A stretch of DNA of 64,000 nt, taken from positions 1,858,116 to 1,922,115 of the forward strand of contig NZ_LT839648.1 of assembly GCF_900176885.1 (NCBI RefSeq). Direction: 5' to 3'. The stretch is from Oceanobacillus senegalensis (GTDB taxonomy: Bacteria > Bacillota > Bacilli > Bacillales > Amphibacillaceae). A program made the position numbers and the translations under genes. The notes below the pieces were generated by a model. That model was not told the origin of the DNA, made no database searches, and worked only from the letters and a program-made list of their open reading frames with translations. This document shows positions 17,388-27,088 of the stretch, one piece after another (the stretch's first letter is position 1; every line of letters starts with the position of its first letter).

Positions 17388-18859
17388 TACCCCTTAGAAA
17401 TAATCGCATCTTTAGCTACTTCACGGTCATCAAAATCGTATTTAGTATGACCTATTATCTGATAGGTTTCATGCCCTTTTCCTGCAATTAAAATGATATC
17501 ATCAACTTTCGCATAATTTACAGCTTTTTTGATTGCTTCCTTTCGATCTGCAATAACTTCATACCCGTCTTCCGTTTCAACCCCTGCTGTCATATCATTT
17601 AAGATTGCATGTGGATCCTCGGTCCTAGGATTATCTGAAGTAAATATAGCATAATCCGCATACTTTGCTGCGATATTGGCCATTAGTGGACGTTTCGAAC
17701 GGTCACGATCCCCACCACAACCAACCACCACATATATGCGATTAGTTGCAAACTCCGTAATCGTTTGTAGAACATTTTCCAATGAATCTGGTGTATGGGC
17801 ATAATCAACAATAACTGTAAAATCTTGTCCTTTGTCCACTACCTCAAAACGGCCATTTACTCCATCTATATTTTCCAATGCTTGTTTTATCACTTCTAAA
17901 GGGACATTTTGGGCTATTGCGGCAGCAGACGCAGCCAACATATTGTACACATTAAACATGCCAATTAATTTACTCTCTATGGAAACTTCCCCAATTGGTG
18001 TTATAAGAGTATATTTAGTTCCTGAAGCGCCCAAAATAATATCTTTTGCTAAAACATCCGCGTCATTTTCACAACCATAGGTTAATACATGCTGTGCAGT
18101 GCTGCGTAATAGCAGATCACACGAAGAATCATCTACATTGATAATAGCAAATTTTCTTTTTTCTTGATTATAATTATTTCCTAATTGACTGAACAACAGA
18201 CTTTTTGCTCGCAAGTAATCATCTAAATCCTTATGATAGTCAAGATGGTCTTGAGATAAATTTGTAAATATTGCCACATCATAATCGCATCCATACACCC
18301 TCCCCAAATCCAAGGCATGGGAAGATACCTCCATAATCGCTTGCCCAACATTCTCTTCTTTCATTTTTCTAAAAAAGCGTTGAAGCTCCAAAGCATTAGG
18401 AGTGGTATTTGCTGATGAATATGGTTCATCACCTATTTTCATTTGAATCGTACCAATTAAGCCAACTTTTTTATGATGTAAGCGAAATATTTGTTCTAAT
18501 AAATAAGTAGTCGTCGTTTTTCCGTTTGTACCTGTAACACCTATAAGTGGAAGCTTACTTGTTGGATAGTCATAGAACTTAACCGCTAGCATTGCTAATA
18601 CGCGAGACGAATCATTTACCTTTATTGTAGGAACATTGGATGCTTCTACATCCTTCTCCACGATAACTGCTATGGCTCCGTTCCTTATGGCATCATCGAT
18701 AAAATTGTGTCCATCTACCGTAAATCCCTCTATACATACAAATAATGATCCAGGCTTCACTTTCCTCGAATCCATTTCAATCTCTACAATCTCTATATCA
18801 TCCGTTATAGAGTTAGCTTGATAAAAAGGAATTACAGATAATAAATCTTTTAATTTCAT
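17387..18859 (-). CDS. murE: UDP-MurNAc-L-Ala-D-Glu--meso-diaminopimelate ligase
   Basis: Adds the third residue of the stem peptide. The 490-residue protein has the Mur ATP loop LIGVTGTNGKTTTTYLL, the Mg-site MEVSSHALDLGRV, the carbamoyl-lysine region, and the specificity motif DNPRTEDP in the C-domain. DNPR at this place marks meso-diaminopimelate rather than lysine as substrate, so this organism should have meso-DAP peptidoglycan. It is preceded by spoVD after a 172-bp gap that contains a long perfect inverted repeat. Confidence 0.98.
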   Translation of the reverse strand: MKLKDLLSVIPFYQANSITDDIEIVEIEMDSRKVKPGSLFVCIEGFTVDGHNFIDDAIRNGAIAVIVEKDVEASNVPTIKVNDSSRVLAMLAVKFYDYPTSKLPLIGVTGTNGKTTTTYLLEQIFRLHHKKVGLIGTIQMKIGDEPYSSANTTPNALELQRFFRKMKEENVGQAIMEVSSHALDLGRVYGCDYDVAIFTNLSQDHLDYHKDLDDYLRAKSLLFSQLGNNYNQEKRKFAIINVDDSSCDLLLRSTAQHVLTYGCENDADVLAKDIILGASGTKYTLITPIGEVSIESKLIGMFNVYNMLAASAAAIAQNVPLEVIKQALENIDGVNGRFEVVDKGQDFTVIVDYAHTPDSLENVLQTITEFATNRIYVVVGCGGDRDRSKRPLMANIAAKYADYAIFTSDNPRTEDPHAILNDMTAGVETEDGYEVIADRKEAIKKAVNYAKVDDIILIAGKGHETYQIIGHTKYDFDDREVAKDAIISKG

Positions 18860-18952
18860 AAAACATACATCCTTTAATTTTTTCTCTGGAAATGGTATCC
18901 ATCGTATATGTAAATTATCATTTCCACATATAAGTATTCTTCTTATACCTTA

Positions 18953-18988
18953 TTTTTTAGAGGGTGGTGGATACCACCCTCTAAAAAA
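18953..18988. repeat. Perfect 16-bp inverted repeat between spoVD and murE
   Basis: TTTTTTAGAGGGTGGT and its exact complement flank a GGAT loop. The six-A and six-T tracts lie inside the stem, so neither strand carries a U-tract after the hairpin as a canonical terminator would. It could be a processing or attenuation site separating sporulation-specific spoVD expression from murE expression. Confidence 0.75.
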
Positions 18989-19031
18989 TACCTATATTTG
19001 CTATATGTCAATTTATACATTATAGCAAACT

Positions 19032-20981
19032 TTACTCTTCTTCACGATTATTTTTTTCCATTTCACTTAAATAAATACGAATCGTTGACCCTGGTTCTAA
19101 TTTTGTTCCTGGGCTAGGTGCCTGGTCTATGATATGCTCACCAGATCCACTTGTTTCAATGGATAAATTGGAAAGCATTTCAGCTAAATCACCTGTTTCT
19201 TTACCGATTAAATCTGGGACTTCTACAGCAGGTTCCTCTGGCCATTGATACTCCTTTGACAATCCGCCTGTCCTAGGTTCTACTCCTAGCGCACGTAAAC
19301 TGTCCCCGATTATAGTTCCGACAATTGGTGCTGCTACTACACCACCAAATTGGACAGTATTCTTAGGATTATCAACTGCAACATAAACGACTATTTCTGG
19401 ATTATCGGCTGGGGCAAAGCCAATAAACGAAACGATGTAGTTATTTTCAAGATAACCACCATTTGGGCCAACCTTTTGTGCAGTACCTGTCTTCCCCCCC
19501 ACTCGATATCCTTCCACATAAGCTGGACGACCTGTACCTTTTGCAACAACACTCTCCAATGCATGTCGCAATTCTTTCGACGTTTCCTTAGAGATTACCC
19601 TCTCTTTCATATTTGGTTCTTTCTTGTCTACAACTTCTCCTGTTTGGGGGTCAAGCCACTCTTCTGCAATATACGGTTCATATAGGTATCCCCCATTTAC
19701 CGCTGCGGCAACAGCCATTACCTGCTGAATGGGAGTAACGGAAACCCCTTGGCCAAAAGAAGTGGTCGCTAGCTCTACAGGACCAACATTTTCAGGATTA
19801 AATAAAATCCCATTTGCCTCACCTTGTAAATCAATTCCCGTCTTGGTCCCAAAACCAAATGCTTCGATATAGGAGAAAAGTTTTTCTGTACCTAGTTTTT
19901 GTCCCAAATCTACAAAACCCGGGTTACAAGAATTCTGGACAACCTCCAAAAAGGATTGGTGTCCATGCCCCCCACTTTTCCAGCAATGAATATTGGCTCC
20001 TCCCACTTCAATGGAACCATCATCATGGAACTCATCTTCTTGAAGATCAACTACTTCCTCCTGAAGAGCAGCAGCTAACGTAATTATTTTAAATGTAGAA
20101 CCCGGTTCATACGTACTCCAAATAGGCAAATTACGGTTAAATATAGACTGGTCTACATCCATATAATTTTCTGGATGGAAGTTTGGCCTTGTCGACATTC
20201 CTAAAACTCCACCGGTTTTTGGATCGACTGCAATAGCTAAAGCTGAGTCAGGATTGTACTTCGATTCGGCTAAATCTAATTCCCTCTCAATAATGGTTTG
20301 TACTTTCGAATTAATTGTTGTTTTTAAATGCAAACCATCTGTCGGAGGATTATAAATGTCTGCTAATGTCTCTAACCTTCTTCCTTTAGCATCAGAATAG
20401 AAGGCTAAACTCCCTGGTTCACCACTTAGTTTTTCATCATAATATAGTTCAAGCCCCATTAAACCTTGATTATCAATTCCAGCAAAACCTAATACATGTG
20501 AAAGGTCATCACCTAGTGGATAATGTCTTTTTGAATCCTTTGAAAGATATACCCCACTCAGATTTAATCCACGAATTGCCTTTTCTTGTTCTTCCGATAT
20601 CTTTATTCCTTCTGGCCTTAAATTCACGCTTGAAGCATTCTTTGTTATATTTTCTAACACTTCATCCTTAGACATTCCTAAAATATTGGATAGCTTCAAT
20701 GCTGTGTCCTCTGGATTTTGAATTTGTCTTGGAACAACAACAATGGATGGGGCGGTAACATTCTCAGCAAGCACCTCCCCTTCCGCATCCAAGATGAGAC
20801 CTCTTTCCGGTTCAAACACAATATCCCTTGTCCATAAATCAGTGGCTTGTCCCACCAATTCATCCCCTAAGAAAAATTGGACATAACCTAATCGAAAGGC
20901 AATGATGGAAAAGATTACAATTCCAAAAAGAAAAACAGTAACTATTCGTTTTCTGACGGTTACAGTAGATACACGTTTCAT
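19032..20981 (-). CDS. spoVD: Class B penicillin-binding protein SpoVD (spore cortex transpeptidase)
   Basis: Transpeptidase needed for spore cortex synthesis, partner of SpoVE. The 649-residue protein has an N-terminal membrane helix (about 10-35), a PBP dimerisation domain, the transpeptidase motifs STFK at 295-298, SCN at 351-353 and KTGTAQ near 490, and one C-terminal PASTA domain (VEVPDLIGKETGDLAEM, ending ..IRIYLSEME). A single PASTA domain separates SpoVD from PBP2b, which has two. Paralogous to pbpB just upstream; both are typical of Bacillaceae dcw clusters. Confidence 0.96.
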   Translation of the reverse strand: MKRVSTVTVRKRIVTVFLFGIVIFSIIAFRLGYVQFFLGDELVGQATDLWTRDIVFEPERGLILDAEGEVLAENVTAPSIVVVPRQIQNPEDTALKLSNILGMSKDEVLENITKNASSVNLRPEGIKISEEQEKAIRGLNLSGVYLSKDSKRHYPLGDDLSHVLGFAGIDNQGLMGLELYYDEKLSGEPGSLAFYSDAKGRRLETLADIYNPPTDGLHLKTTINSKVQTIIERELDLAESKYNPDSALAIAVDPKTGGVLGMSTRPNFHPENYMDVDQSIFNRNLPIWSTYEPGSTFKIITLAAALQEEVVDLQEDEFHDDGSIEVGGANIHCWKSGGHGHQSFLEVVQNSCNPGFVDLGQKLGTEKLFSYIEAFGFGTKTGIDLQGEANGILFNPENVGPVELATTSFGQGVSVTPIQQVMAVAAAVNGGYLYEPYIAEEWLDPQTGEVVDKKEPNMKERVISKETSKELRHALESVVAKGTGRPAYVEGYRVGGKTGTAQKVGPNGGYLENNYIVSFIGFAPADNPEIVVYVAVDNPKNTVQFGGVVAAPIVGTIIGDSLRALGVEPRTGGLSKEYQWPEEPAVEVPDLIGKETGDLAEMLSNLSIETSGSGEHIIDQAPSPGTKLEPGSTIRIYLSEMEKNNREEE

Positions 20982-21090
20982 TTTCTAAATCCCCTTTTCA
21001 TAGGTAGGCTTGTATCAACTATATGACGTTTCCATTACGAATAGAACACTGTTCATTCTCTAATAATTCATATATTTTATTATCTTAAGG

Positions 21091-23319
21091 TCACTCATTT
21101 CTGAAGGTTGTTTCACTTGTCTCTTCTTCCGCTTCTTCTTCTGCTGCTTCACCTGGAACTTTGAATTCCACAGCTAGGTATTCCTCGCCTTGGATTGGTG
21201 TGCCTTCTTTGATATTTTGGATGACTGCATATCCATTTCCAAAGGTTTCAATCTTTAAGTCTAGTAAATTGGAAAGTTGAAGAACTTCTCTGATAGACCA
21301 CCCTATAACACTAGGCATGGTTGGTTCATTTGTTACTAAAATAATTCTTTCCTGTGGAATAACTTGATCCCCTTCATTTACATTAGCTTTAACAATTCTA
21401 TCCCCAGAACCAATTACAGTAATTGACAAACCTTGTTCCTTTAACTCTGTAGTAACTTCATCCGTTTTTCTATCAACTAACTTTGGTACCTCCAAGCTAT
21501 TTGACGAATATTCCTTTTGTTTATCTGGATCAATATTCAAATAATGTAAACTATTCTCCATCACATTTCGATATATAAAAGATACAGGATCTGAACCAAC
21601 TTCATGGGGTTCAAGTTCAGGTTGTTTAACAGCTACATACATAATAAGTTGTGGGTTCTCGATTGGTGCTGCTCCTAGAAAAGAAAACACATAATTATCT
21701 CTTCCTACTAAATATCCACTACCATTTGGATTAGGGATCTCTGCCGTTCCAGTTTTCCCACCTGTTGAATAGCTTTCTAAAGCAAATTCTTCACCAGTTC
21801 CATGCTCACTGGTAACAACAGATTCCATTAAACTTAATACTTGATCTGCTGTTTCTTTTGAAATTGGTTGACCATCAACGTTTGGCGATTTTTCCTCTAG
21901 GATTTCTCCCTTAACAGGATCTACAATTTTTTGAATAACATATGGTCGCATCATCTTTCCGTCATTTGCTATTGCGGAAAGTGCTTTAACTTGCTGAATA
22001 GGAGTCATGGTTGAACCTTGACCAAATGCAGTTGTTATTTTCTCTAAAGGCCAATTATATAGGATCTGTCCTGCTACCTCACCAGGTAAATCAATGCCTG
22101 TTTTTTTATCATAACCAAACTTCTTCATATATTCTAAAAATGTTTCCGTACCTATTTTTTCCCAAACCAATTTTGCAGCAGCAACATTGGATGAACGAGC
22201 AAACCCTTCATCATAGGAAATAGTTCCCCAGCCTCTTCCACCATTATGATCATGAATAGGTCTAATCTTTGGATTTATTTGGTAGCTTCCAGATGAATAA
22301 CCTTCATCGCCATTGTAAACTCCTTCTTCAATCGCTGCAGCCCAAGTGAATATTTTCGTGGTTGAACCGGGCTCAAAAGGAGTAGATATCACATCATTAT
22401 ACCAATTCTCTACATTTGCTGGATTATTTGGGTTATAGCTTGGACGATTCCCCATCGCTAGGATTTCACCTGTCTTAGGGTCCATGACAACAGCAGTAAT
22501 TCTTTCCGGATTATATTCCTCCTCAACCTGAGTAAGTACGTCTTCCACTAACGTCTGAATTTTTTGATCAATCGTCAGGTAAACATTTGCACCATCTTCA
22601 GGCTTACGAATTACTTCATCTGGCTTTAATAACTTATTATTATATTGATCACGCTTATAAGAAATATAGCCAGCCTTCCCTTTCAATAAATCATTCATTT
22701 CTTTTTCAATTCCAGCAATCCCAGTTATCTCATTAACTACTTCTTCATCTTTCTCTATTTCTTCTTCTCGAGCAAATCCAATAATATGGGAAGCAAATGT
22801 GCCATTTGGATAATAGCGTAACGTTTCCTCTTGAAAATTGATTCCTGGTAGTTCAAGCTCTTCTATTTTTTCTTTTGTTTGTTGGGATAATTCCTTACCG
22901 ACGTTACCAAATTCCACTTGGAACCTATCATTTTCTATTCCGTTAAGAATGGGATCAAGTATAGCACTCTTCTCAACATCAAGTATAGGTGCTAAAATTT
23001 CGGCAGTCTTTTCGGGATCAACAACATGCTTTGGTTCCTCAAGGTTTTCTGAGTAAGTTTCGCTGACAATAGCATATAATCGGTAGACTGGCATATCATA
23101 TGCCAAAGTCATTCCATTATTATCATAAATCTTTCCTCTCTCTGCACTTAAAGTATAGGATGTGGTTCGTTTATTCTCGGCGAATTCCTTCAACGAAACG
23201 CCGTCTATTTCACCAGTGGCTTGAATATACATAAATCTACCAGCCAATACAATAAAAAGTGTAGCAAAAAGAATAATTAAAATCGCTGACATGAAATGAG
23301 TCGTTTTGTTTTTTTTCAT
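21091..23319 (-). CDS. pbpB: Class B penicillin-binding protein 2b (septal transpeptidase)
   Basis: Essential septal transpeptidase that works with FtsW. The 742-residue protein has a cytoplasmic tail, one membrane helix (about 10-31), the PBP dimerisation domain, transpeptidase motifs STTK at 319-322, SSN (FARSSNVAAAKL) and KTGTAEIP, and two C-terminal PASTA domains (LEVPKLVDRKTDEV and TMPSVIGWSIREVL). An acidic Glu-rich tail ends the protein. It follows ftsL by 15 bp. Confidence 0.97.
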   Translation of the reverse strand: MKKNKTTHFMSAILIILFATLFIVLAGRFMYIQATGEIDGVSLKEFAENKRTTSYTLSAERGKIYDNNGMTLAYDMPVYRLYAIVSETYSENLEEPKHVVDPEKTAEILAPILDVEKSAILDPILNGIENDRFQVEFGNVGKELSQQTKEKIEELELPGINFQEETLRYYPNGTFASHIIGFAREEEIEKDEEVVNEITGIAGIEKEMNDLLKGKAGYISYKRDQYNNKLLKPDEVIRKPEDGANVYLTIDQKIQTLVEDVLTQVEEEYNPERITAVVMDPKTGEILAMGNRPSYNPNNPANVENWYNDVISTPFEPGSTTKIFTWAAAIEEGVYNGDEGYSSGSYQINPKIRPIHDHNGGRGWGTISYDEGFARSSNVAAAKLVWEKIGTETFLEYMKKFGYDKKTGIDLPGEVAGQILYNWPLEKITTAFGQGSTMTPIQQVKALSAIANDGKMMRPYVIQKIVDPVKGEILEEKSPNVDGQPISKETADQVLSLMESVVTSEHGTGEEFALESYSTGGKTGTAEIPNPNGSGYLVGRDNYVFSFLGAAPIENPQLIMYVAVKQPELEPHEVGSDPVSFIYRNVMENSLHYLNIDPDKQKEYSSNSLEVPKLVDRKTDEVTTELKEQGLSITVIGSGDRIVKANVNEGDQVIPQERIILVTNEPTMPSVIGWSIREVLQLSNLLDLKIETFGNGYAVIQNIKEGTPIQGEEYLAVEFKVPGEAAEEEAEEETSETTFRNE

Positions 23320-23334
23320 ACAAAATCACCTTAT

Positions 23335-23721
23335 CTAGTTGTTAAATACTTGTGCTTGTCTCACTTCAGCTTCTTGGATTTTTAATCCCCTTTCTTTCGC
23401 GATCTCAAGGATTCTTTCTGGACGGCTAAGTTCTTTCTTTTCTAAAGCCAAGCCTTCATTTGTAATCCGTTGATGTTTTACCGTCTGCTCGAGTGATTGT
23501 AATTCTCTATTGAGGGTATCTGTCGATGAGGAGTAAGAAACTAAGAACATCCCTGCTACAATTAAGGATAGAAAAACTGTGGAATAGATTACTTTTTCAC
23601 CTTTCGTTATCCATCCTTGCTTTTGTGCCTTTCCACTAACCTTTTGTTCTTTTTCCGGCGTTTGCTGGGGATTAATTTGTTGCCAGCTACGAGCGTGATT
23701 TGTACTCATTTTTTCTTCCAC
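23335..23721 (-). CDS. ftsL: Cell-division protein FtsL
   Basis: Bitopic division protein that forms a coiled-coil complex with DivIC and DivIB and controls septal synthesis. The 128-residue protein has a cytoplasmic segment to about 40, one membrane helix ([20 protein letters not shown]), then a heptad-rich extracellular coiled coil (about 65-118). The gene overlaps the end of rsmH by 16 bp. The start is MEEKMSTN at 23721; an alternative ATG four codons in is possible. Confidence 0.92.
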   Translation of the reverse strand: MEEKMSTNHARSWQQINPQQTPEKEQKVSGKAQKQGWITKGEKVIYSTVFLSLIVAGMFLVSYSSSTDTLNRELQSLEQTVKHQRITNEGLALEKKELSRPERILEIAKERGLKIQEAEVRQAQVFNN

Positions 23722-24686
23722 CCTTCCTCATAAGTAAATTCTTCATTCCATGGATTAACCTTCTCAACAATACGCAGCTTTGCTGAGCGTGATCTCCGGT
23801 TTTCCTCTAATTCCTCGTCCCCCGCAATTATAGGCTTTCTAGTAATAAGCTTAAATGGAGCTTCAAACTCTTTGGGTATAATTGGTAGGTTTTTTGGTGT
23901 TTCCTTTGGTGTGCTCCATTTTTTGAACGCCTGCTTACATATTCTATCTTCTAATGAGTGAAACGTGATAACTGCAATTCTCCCATCAACATCGAGAGTC
24001 CTTGCAGCTTGATGTAAAGCATCATTAAACGCTTCCAACTCATCATTAACCGCAATTCGAATGGCTTGAAATATTCTTTTAGCAGGATGCCCTCCCTTCC
24101 TTCTTGCTGGTGCAGGTATCGCATCCTTAATAATTCCAACCAATTCTGAAGTCGTTTCAATCGCTTTAGATTTTCGATAATCTTCAATTTTTCTTGCTAT
24201 TTGCTTCGAAAATTTCTCTTCACCATAACGGAAAAATATGGATACTAAATGGTTGTATGACCAACTATTCACAACATCAAAAGCTGTTAATTCTGCAGTC
24301 TGATCCATTCTCATATCCAGTCTTGCATCCTGATGATAACTAAACCCCCTATCCCCTCTATCTAACTGGGGAGAGGAAACCCCTAAATCAAACAGTATTC
24401 CATCAATATGTTCAATATCATGCTCTTTTAACTTTTGTTCCATTTCTCTAAAATTAGCATGAATAAAGAGAATCCTATCTTTAAAAGGGGCTAGTCGTTC
24501 TTTCGCTGCTTCTAACGCATCTAAATCCTGATCAAACGCAATTAATAACCCAGCATTGGAAAGTCTTGAGACAATCTCCTTGGAATGGCCACCACCACCA
24601 AGCGTACAATCAACATATGTGCCATTTTCTTTAATATTTAAACCTTTGATGGTTTCATCTTTTAATACACTAAAATGTTCAAACAT
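23706..24686 (-). CDS. rsmH: 16S rRNA (cytosine-1402-N4)-methyltransferase RsmH
   Basis: Methylates N4 of C1402 in the decoding centre of 16S rRNA. The MraW family is recognised from [17 protein letters not shown], the SAM-binding [26 protein letters not shown] and the C-terminal [15 protein letters not shown]. The frame also opens four codons earlier at a GTG (24698), but that codon has no ribosome binding site. ATG at 24686 gives the family N-terminus MF and 326 residues, so I chose it. Second gene of the dcw cluster. Confidence 0.95.
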   Translation of the reverse strand: MFEHFSVLKDETIKGLNIKENGTYVDCTLGGGGHSKEIVSRLSNAGLLIAFDQDLDALEAAKERLAPFKDRILFIHANFREMEQKLKEHDIEHIDGILFDLGVSSPQLDRGDRGFSYHQDARLDMRMDQTAELTAFDVVNSWSYNHLVSIFFRYGEEKFSKQIARKIEDYRKSKAIETTSELVGIIKDAIPAPARRKGGHPAKRIFQAIRIAVNDELEAFNDALHQAARTLDVDGRIAVITFHSLEDRICKQAFKKWSTPKETPKNLPIIPKEFEAPFKLITRKPIIAGDEELEENRRSRSAKLRIVEKVNPWNEEFTYEEGWKKK

Positions 24687-24721
24687 CTTTACACCCACTT
24701 TTTTTCATTTCTAGAGCTAAC

Positions 24722-25153
24722 TTAAATATCAAAGTCCATTAGATTTTCTGCAATTTCTGCAAATGATTCTTCGGATTCCGATACATATTCTTCCCAATTA
24801 TCATTTGCCCAAAACTCAATTCGATTGGACACACCTATCACTACACATTCTTTTTCAAGTCCAGCATATTTGCGTAATGTTTGCGGAATGTTTATTCTTC
24901 CCTGTTTATCAATTTCGCATTCGACAGCACCTGAAAAGAAAAATCGAGTAAACGCTCTAGCATCTTTTTTAGTTAGTGGGAGTTTCTTTAGTTTATGTTC
25001 TAGTATTTTCCACTCTTCCATTGGATAGGCGAATAAACATTTATCAAGCCCACGGGTGACAACAAACATTTCTCCAAGATCATCGCGAAACTTGGAGGGG
25101 ACAATAATTCTACCTTTAGAATCCAAGTTATGTTGGAATTCACCCATGAACAT
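24722..25153 (-). CDS. mraZ: Transcriptional regulator MraZ
   Basis: First gene of the dcw cluster and a DNA-binding repressor of it. The 143-residue protein contains two SpoVT/AbrB-type double-psi beta domains, each with the DxKGR-type core: [17 protein letters not shown] (about 10-26) and [17 protein letters not shown] (about 81-97). [15 protein letters not shown] is the usual family start. Its own promoter region carries four 10-bp-spaced GTGGT-type boxes (25185-25219), the expected MraZ operator, which implies autoregulation. Confidence 0.96.
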   Translation of the reverse strand: MFMGEFQHNLDSKGRIIVPSKFRDDLGEMFVVTRGLDKCLFAYPMEEWKILEHKLKKLPLTKKDARAFTRFFFSGAVECEIDKQGRINIPQTLRKYAGLEKECVVIGVSNRIEFWANDNWEEYVSESEESFAEIAENLMDFDI

Positions 25154-25184
25154 ATAATACGCCCCACTTTCATATTTTTATATT

Positions 25185-25219
25185 ACCACATCCTACCACT
25201 CTTCACCACATTTAACCCC
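25185..25219 (-). promoter_or_regulatory. MraZ operator: four direct repeats with 10-bp period
   Basis: Read on the minus strand: GGGGT (25219-25215), GTGGT (25209-25205), GTGGT (25199-25195) and GTGGT (25189-25185), each separated by exactly five bases. MraZ of other bacteria binds short G-rich repeats with five-base spacers upstream of mraZ. The boxes overlap a candidate -10 element TAATAT (25185-25180), which fits repression of the dcw promoter. Confidence 0.8.
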
Positions 25220-25271
25220 AAAAAAATTAATTTCTGTAAAATCAACTAACATTCCATTTTTTTAGAGCATT

Positions 25272-25310
25272 AAAAAAAGCTGTATCCTCAATGGGATAAC
25301 AGCTTTTTTA
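25272..25310 (-). terminator. Intrinsic terminator of bshC
   Basis: AAAAAGCTGTTATCC and GGATACAGCTTTTTT pair around a short loop, with poly-U on both strands. It isolates bshC from the mraZ promoter downstream. Confidence 0.85.
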
Positions 25311-25361
25311 ATCATGTAAATGATAATGTGGTGGAGAGTGGGGAAACTTTCCCAAATTCAC

Positions 25362-26978
25362 CTACAAAAATACGAGATAATGATCTTTTTCAAAAGAACA
25401 GGGCTCCTTCATTAATTCTCGAATAGTGTGAAAACCATATTTATTAATAAATGGTAGTGGATTCCACACCCGCTCCTGAAGTCCTTCTGGATGAAGACAA
25501 ATACCAATATTCTCTAAATCCGATAATTCTTTCTCATGCTTTTCTTGAACTGCTTTTATCATCCTTTTCTCTAAAAAATCCACATGTTTATGTAAATAAA
25601 ATAGATTTTTATTGGCTAATTCTCCTATATCTGAACGAATGGTTTTCGCAAGACCTTCTACAGGCTTGTGCGCCTCTTTAATTGTTTGTTTCAATTCTAT
25701 AATTAATTCATGAATAGATGGTTCTGTTTTAGAGTCGAACCATTCTTCCCGAAATAAATCCACCCCATTATTCACAATAAATTCTGCCGTAAGATCAAAT
25801 TGATTTAAAGACTTACTGACTTTACGATCAATGTAGGTAAAAGACAGACGCGGAACAACTGGTGGCATTTTTATATCAACGTTTTTAAATACAGGTTTTA
25901 AAGCAGCCCAATAGCTTATTTCCCCTGGACCAGCAATAAATGCCAAGGTAGGAAATAATAACTCCTGCATTAATGGACGAGTTACTACGTTATTACTTAA
26001 TCGCTCTGGACTTTCCTCTGCAATTTGTAATAATTCTTTAGTAGAAAAAACTACCTCATTGTTTTTACCAACCCAACTTCCATCACTATTGCGTATAAGT
26101 AAGATTCGTTCATCACCATTTTGATAAAAAAGATGGGCATCATCACCACTAGCTTCCAATGATATGTCATAACCTTCTTTAGCAAGTCCATCTAATTGAT
26201 TGGAAACCCCCATACTAATCTCATGCTGTTTATCTATAATTTCTGCAAAGTGAGAGCTCTCTAGTTTCCTAACCTCACGATGTGCTGAATCAATTAATAC
26301 TAAACCTTCTTGAGGGAATAACTTGAACAGAAGATGCGCAAAAAAATCAGTATATGTTCTTGATTTCGCCAAACTATCTTTAATGGAGGTATATAGCTCC
26401 CTCGTAATATTTGTTTCTTCTAATTCCTTAAATAGAAGGTTAAGCCAATGAACAGCTTCTTCATCATTTAACTCAATATTAGATACAGAATTTTTCACTG
26501 TAACCTGTTGTCCAATTTTATATTTCTTCATACGCGACTTTGCTCTTAGAAAGATATGATTTATTTCATCAAAATCATGATCCTCCCCAGCAATCCAGAA
26601 TACAGGGATAACCGGTATACCAAGTTCAGATTCCTGTTGCTTAGCTAACTTTACAATGGAAATAACTTTATTTATAGTATATAACGGACCAGTTAACAGG
26701 CCTGCCTGCTGACCGCCTATTACAACCACACTGTCCTTATTTTTTAACCGTTCTATATTATGAATCGTTTCATCGGGAGCATTCCATTCATTATTCATTT
26801 CTTCTAAAACATTCGTTAATTGGAACCGATTAAAAGTCCGTTCTTGTAAATCTTTCATCCTATCTTTAAATTGTCCAAAAGGTTTATAATCAAAATATTT
26901 TATTATGTTTTCTTTCATTAACCGATAATCCTTCACAAGTTGTGTTTGATTATGTAACGGTATAGGTTCGATCCGCAT
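25362..26978 (-). CDS. bshC: Bacillithiol biosynthesis cysteine-adding enzyme BshC
   Basis: Catalyses the last step of bacillithiol synthesis, adding cysteine to glucosaminyl-malate. The 538-residue protein matches the BshC/YllA family: VVIGGQQAGLLTGPLYTINK, PVFWIAGEDHDFDEINHI and FPTLAFIAGPGEISYWAAL are diagnostic. The C-terminal third is a helical coiled-coil domain. Location just upstream of mraZ is conserved in Bacillaceae. The window lacks bshA and bshB, which lie elsewhere in relatives. Confidence 0.96.
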   Translation of the reverse strand: MRIEPIPLHNQTQLVKDYRLMKENIIKYFDYKPFGQFKDRMKDLQERTFNRFQLTNVLEEMNNEWNAPDETIHNIERLKNKDSVVVIGGQQAGLLTGPLYTINKVISIVKLAKQQESELGIPVIPVFWIAGEDHDFDEINHIFLRAKSRMKKYKIGQQVTVKNSVSNIELNDEEAVHWLNLLFKELEETNITRELYTSIKDSLAKSRTYTDFFAHLLFKLFPQEGLVLIDSAHREVRKLESSHFAEIIDKQHEISMGVSNQLDGLAKEGYDISLEASGDDAHLFYQNGDERILLIRNSDGSWVGKNNEVVFSTKELLQIAEESPERLSNNVVTRPLMQELLFPTLAFIAGPGEISYWAALKPVFKNVDIKMPPVVPRLSFTYIDRKVSKSLNQFDLTAEFIVNNGVDLFREEWFDSKTEPSIHELIIELKQTIKEAHKPVEGLAKTIRSDIGELANKNLFYLHKHVDFLEKRMIKAVQEKHEKELSDLENIGICLHPEGLQERVWNPLPFINKYGFHTIRELMKEPCSFEKDHYLVFL

Positions 26979-27088
26979 TTTTTATTCATGCCCCTTTTAC
27001 TTTAGTAGTCCATATAACATTTTACATAAAAGCATCCGCAATTTCATTTATTCTGTTTGGGTTTAAAAAGAAATAGATTTCTATTTTT

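Noticed and set aside
24686..24698. Four-codon N-terminal extension of rsmH from GTG
   Set aside because: No ribosome binding site precedes the GTG, and the family starts at the internal Met-Phe.
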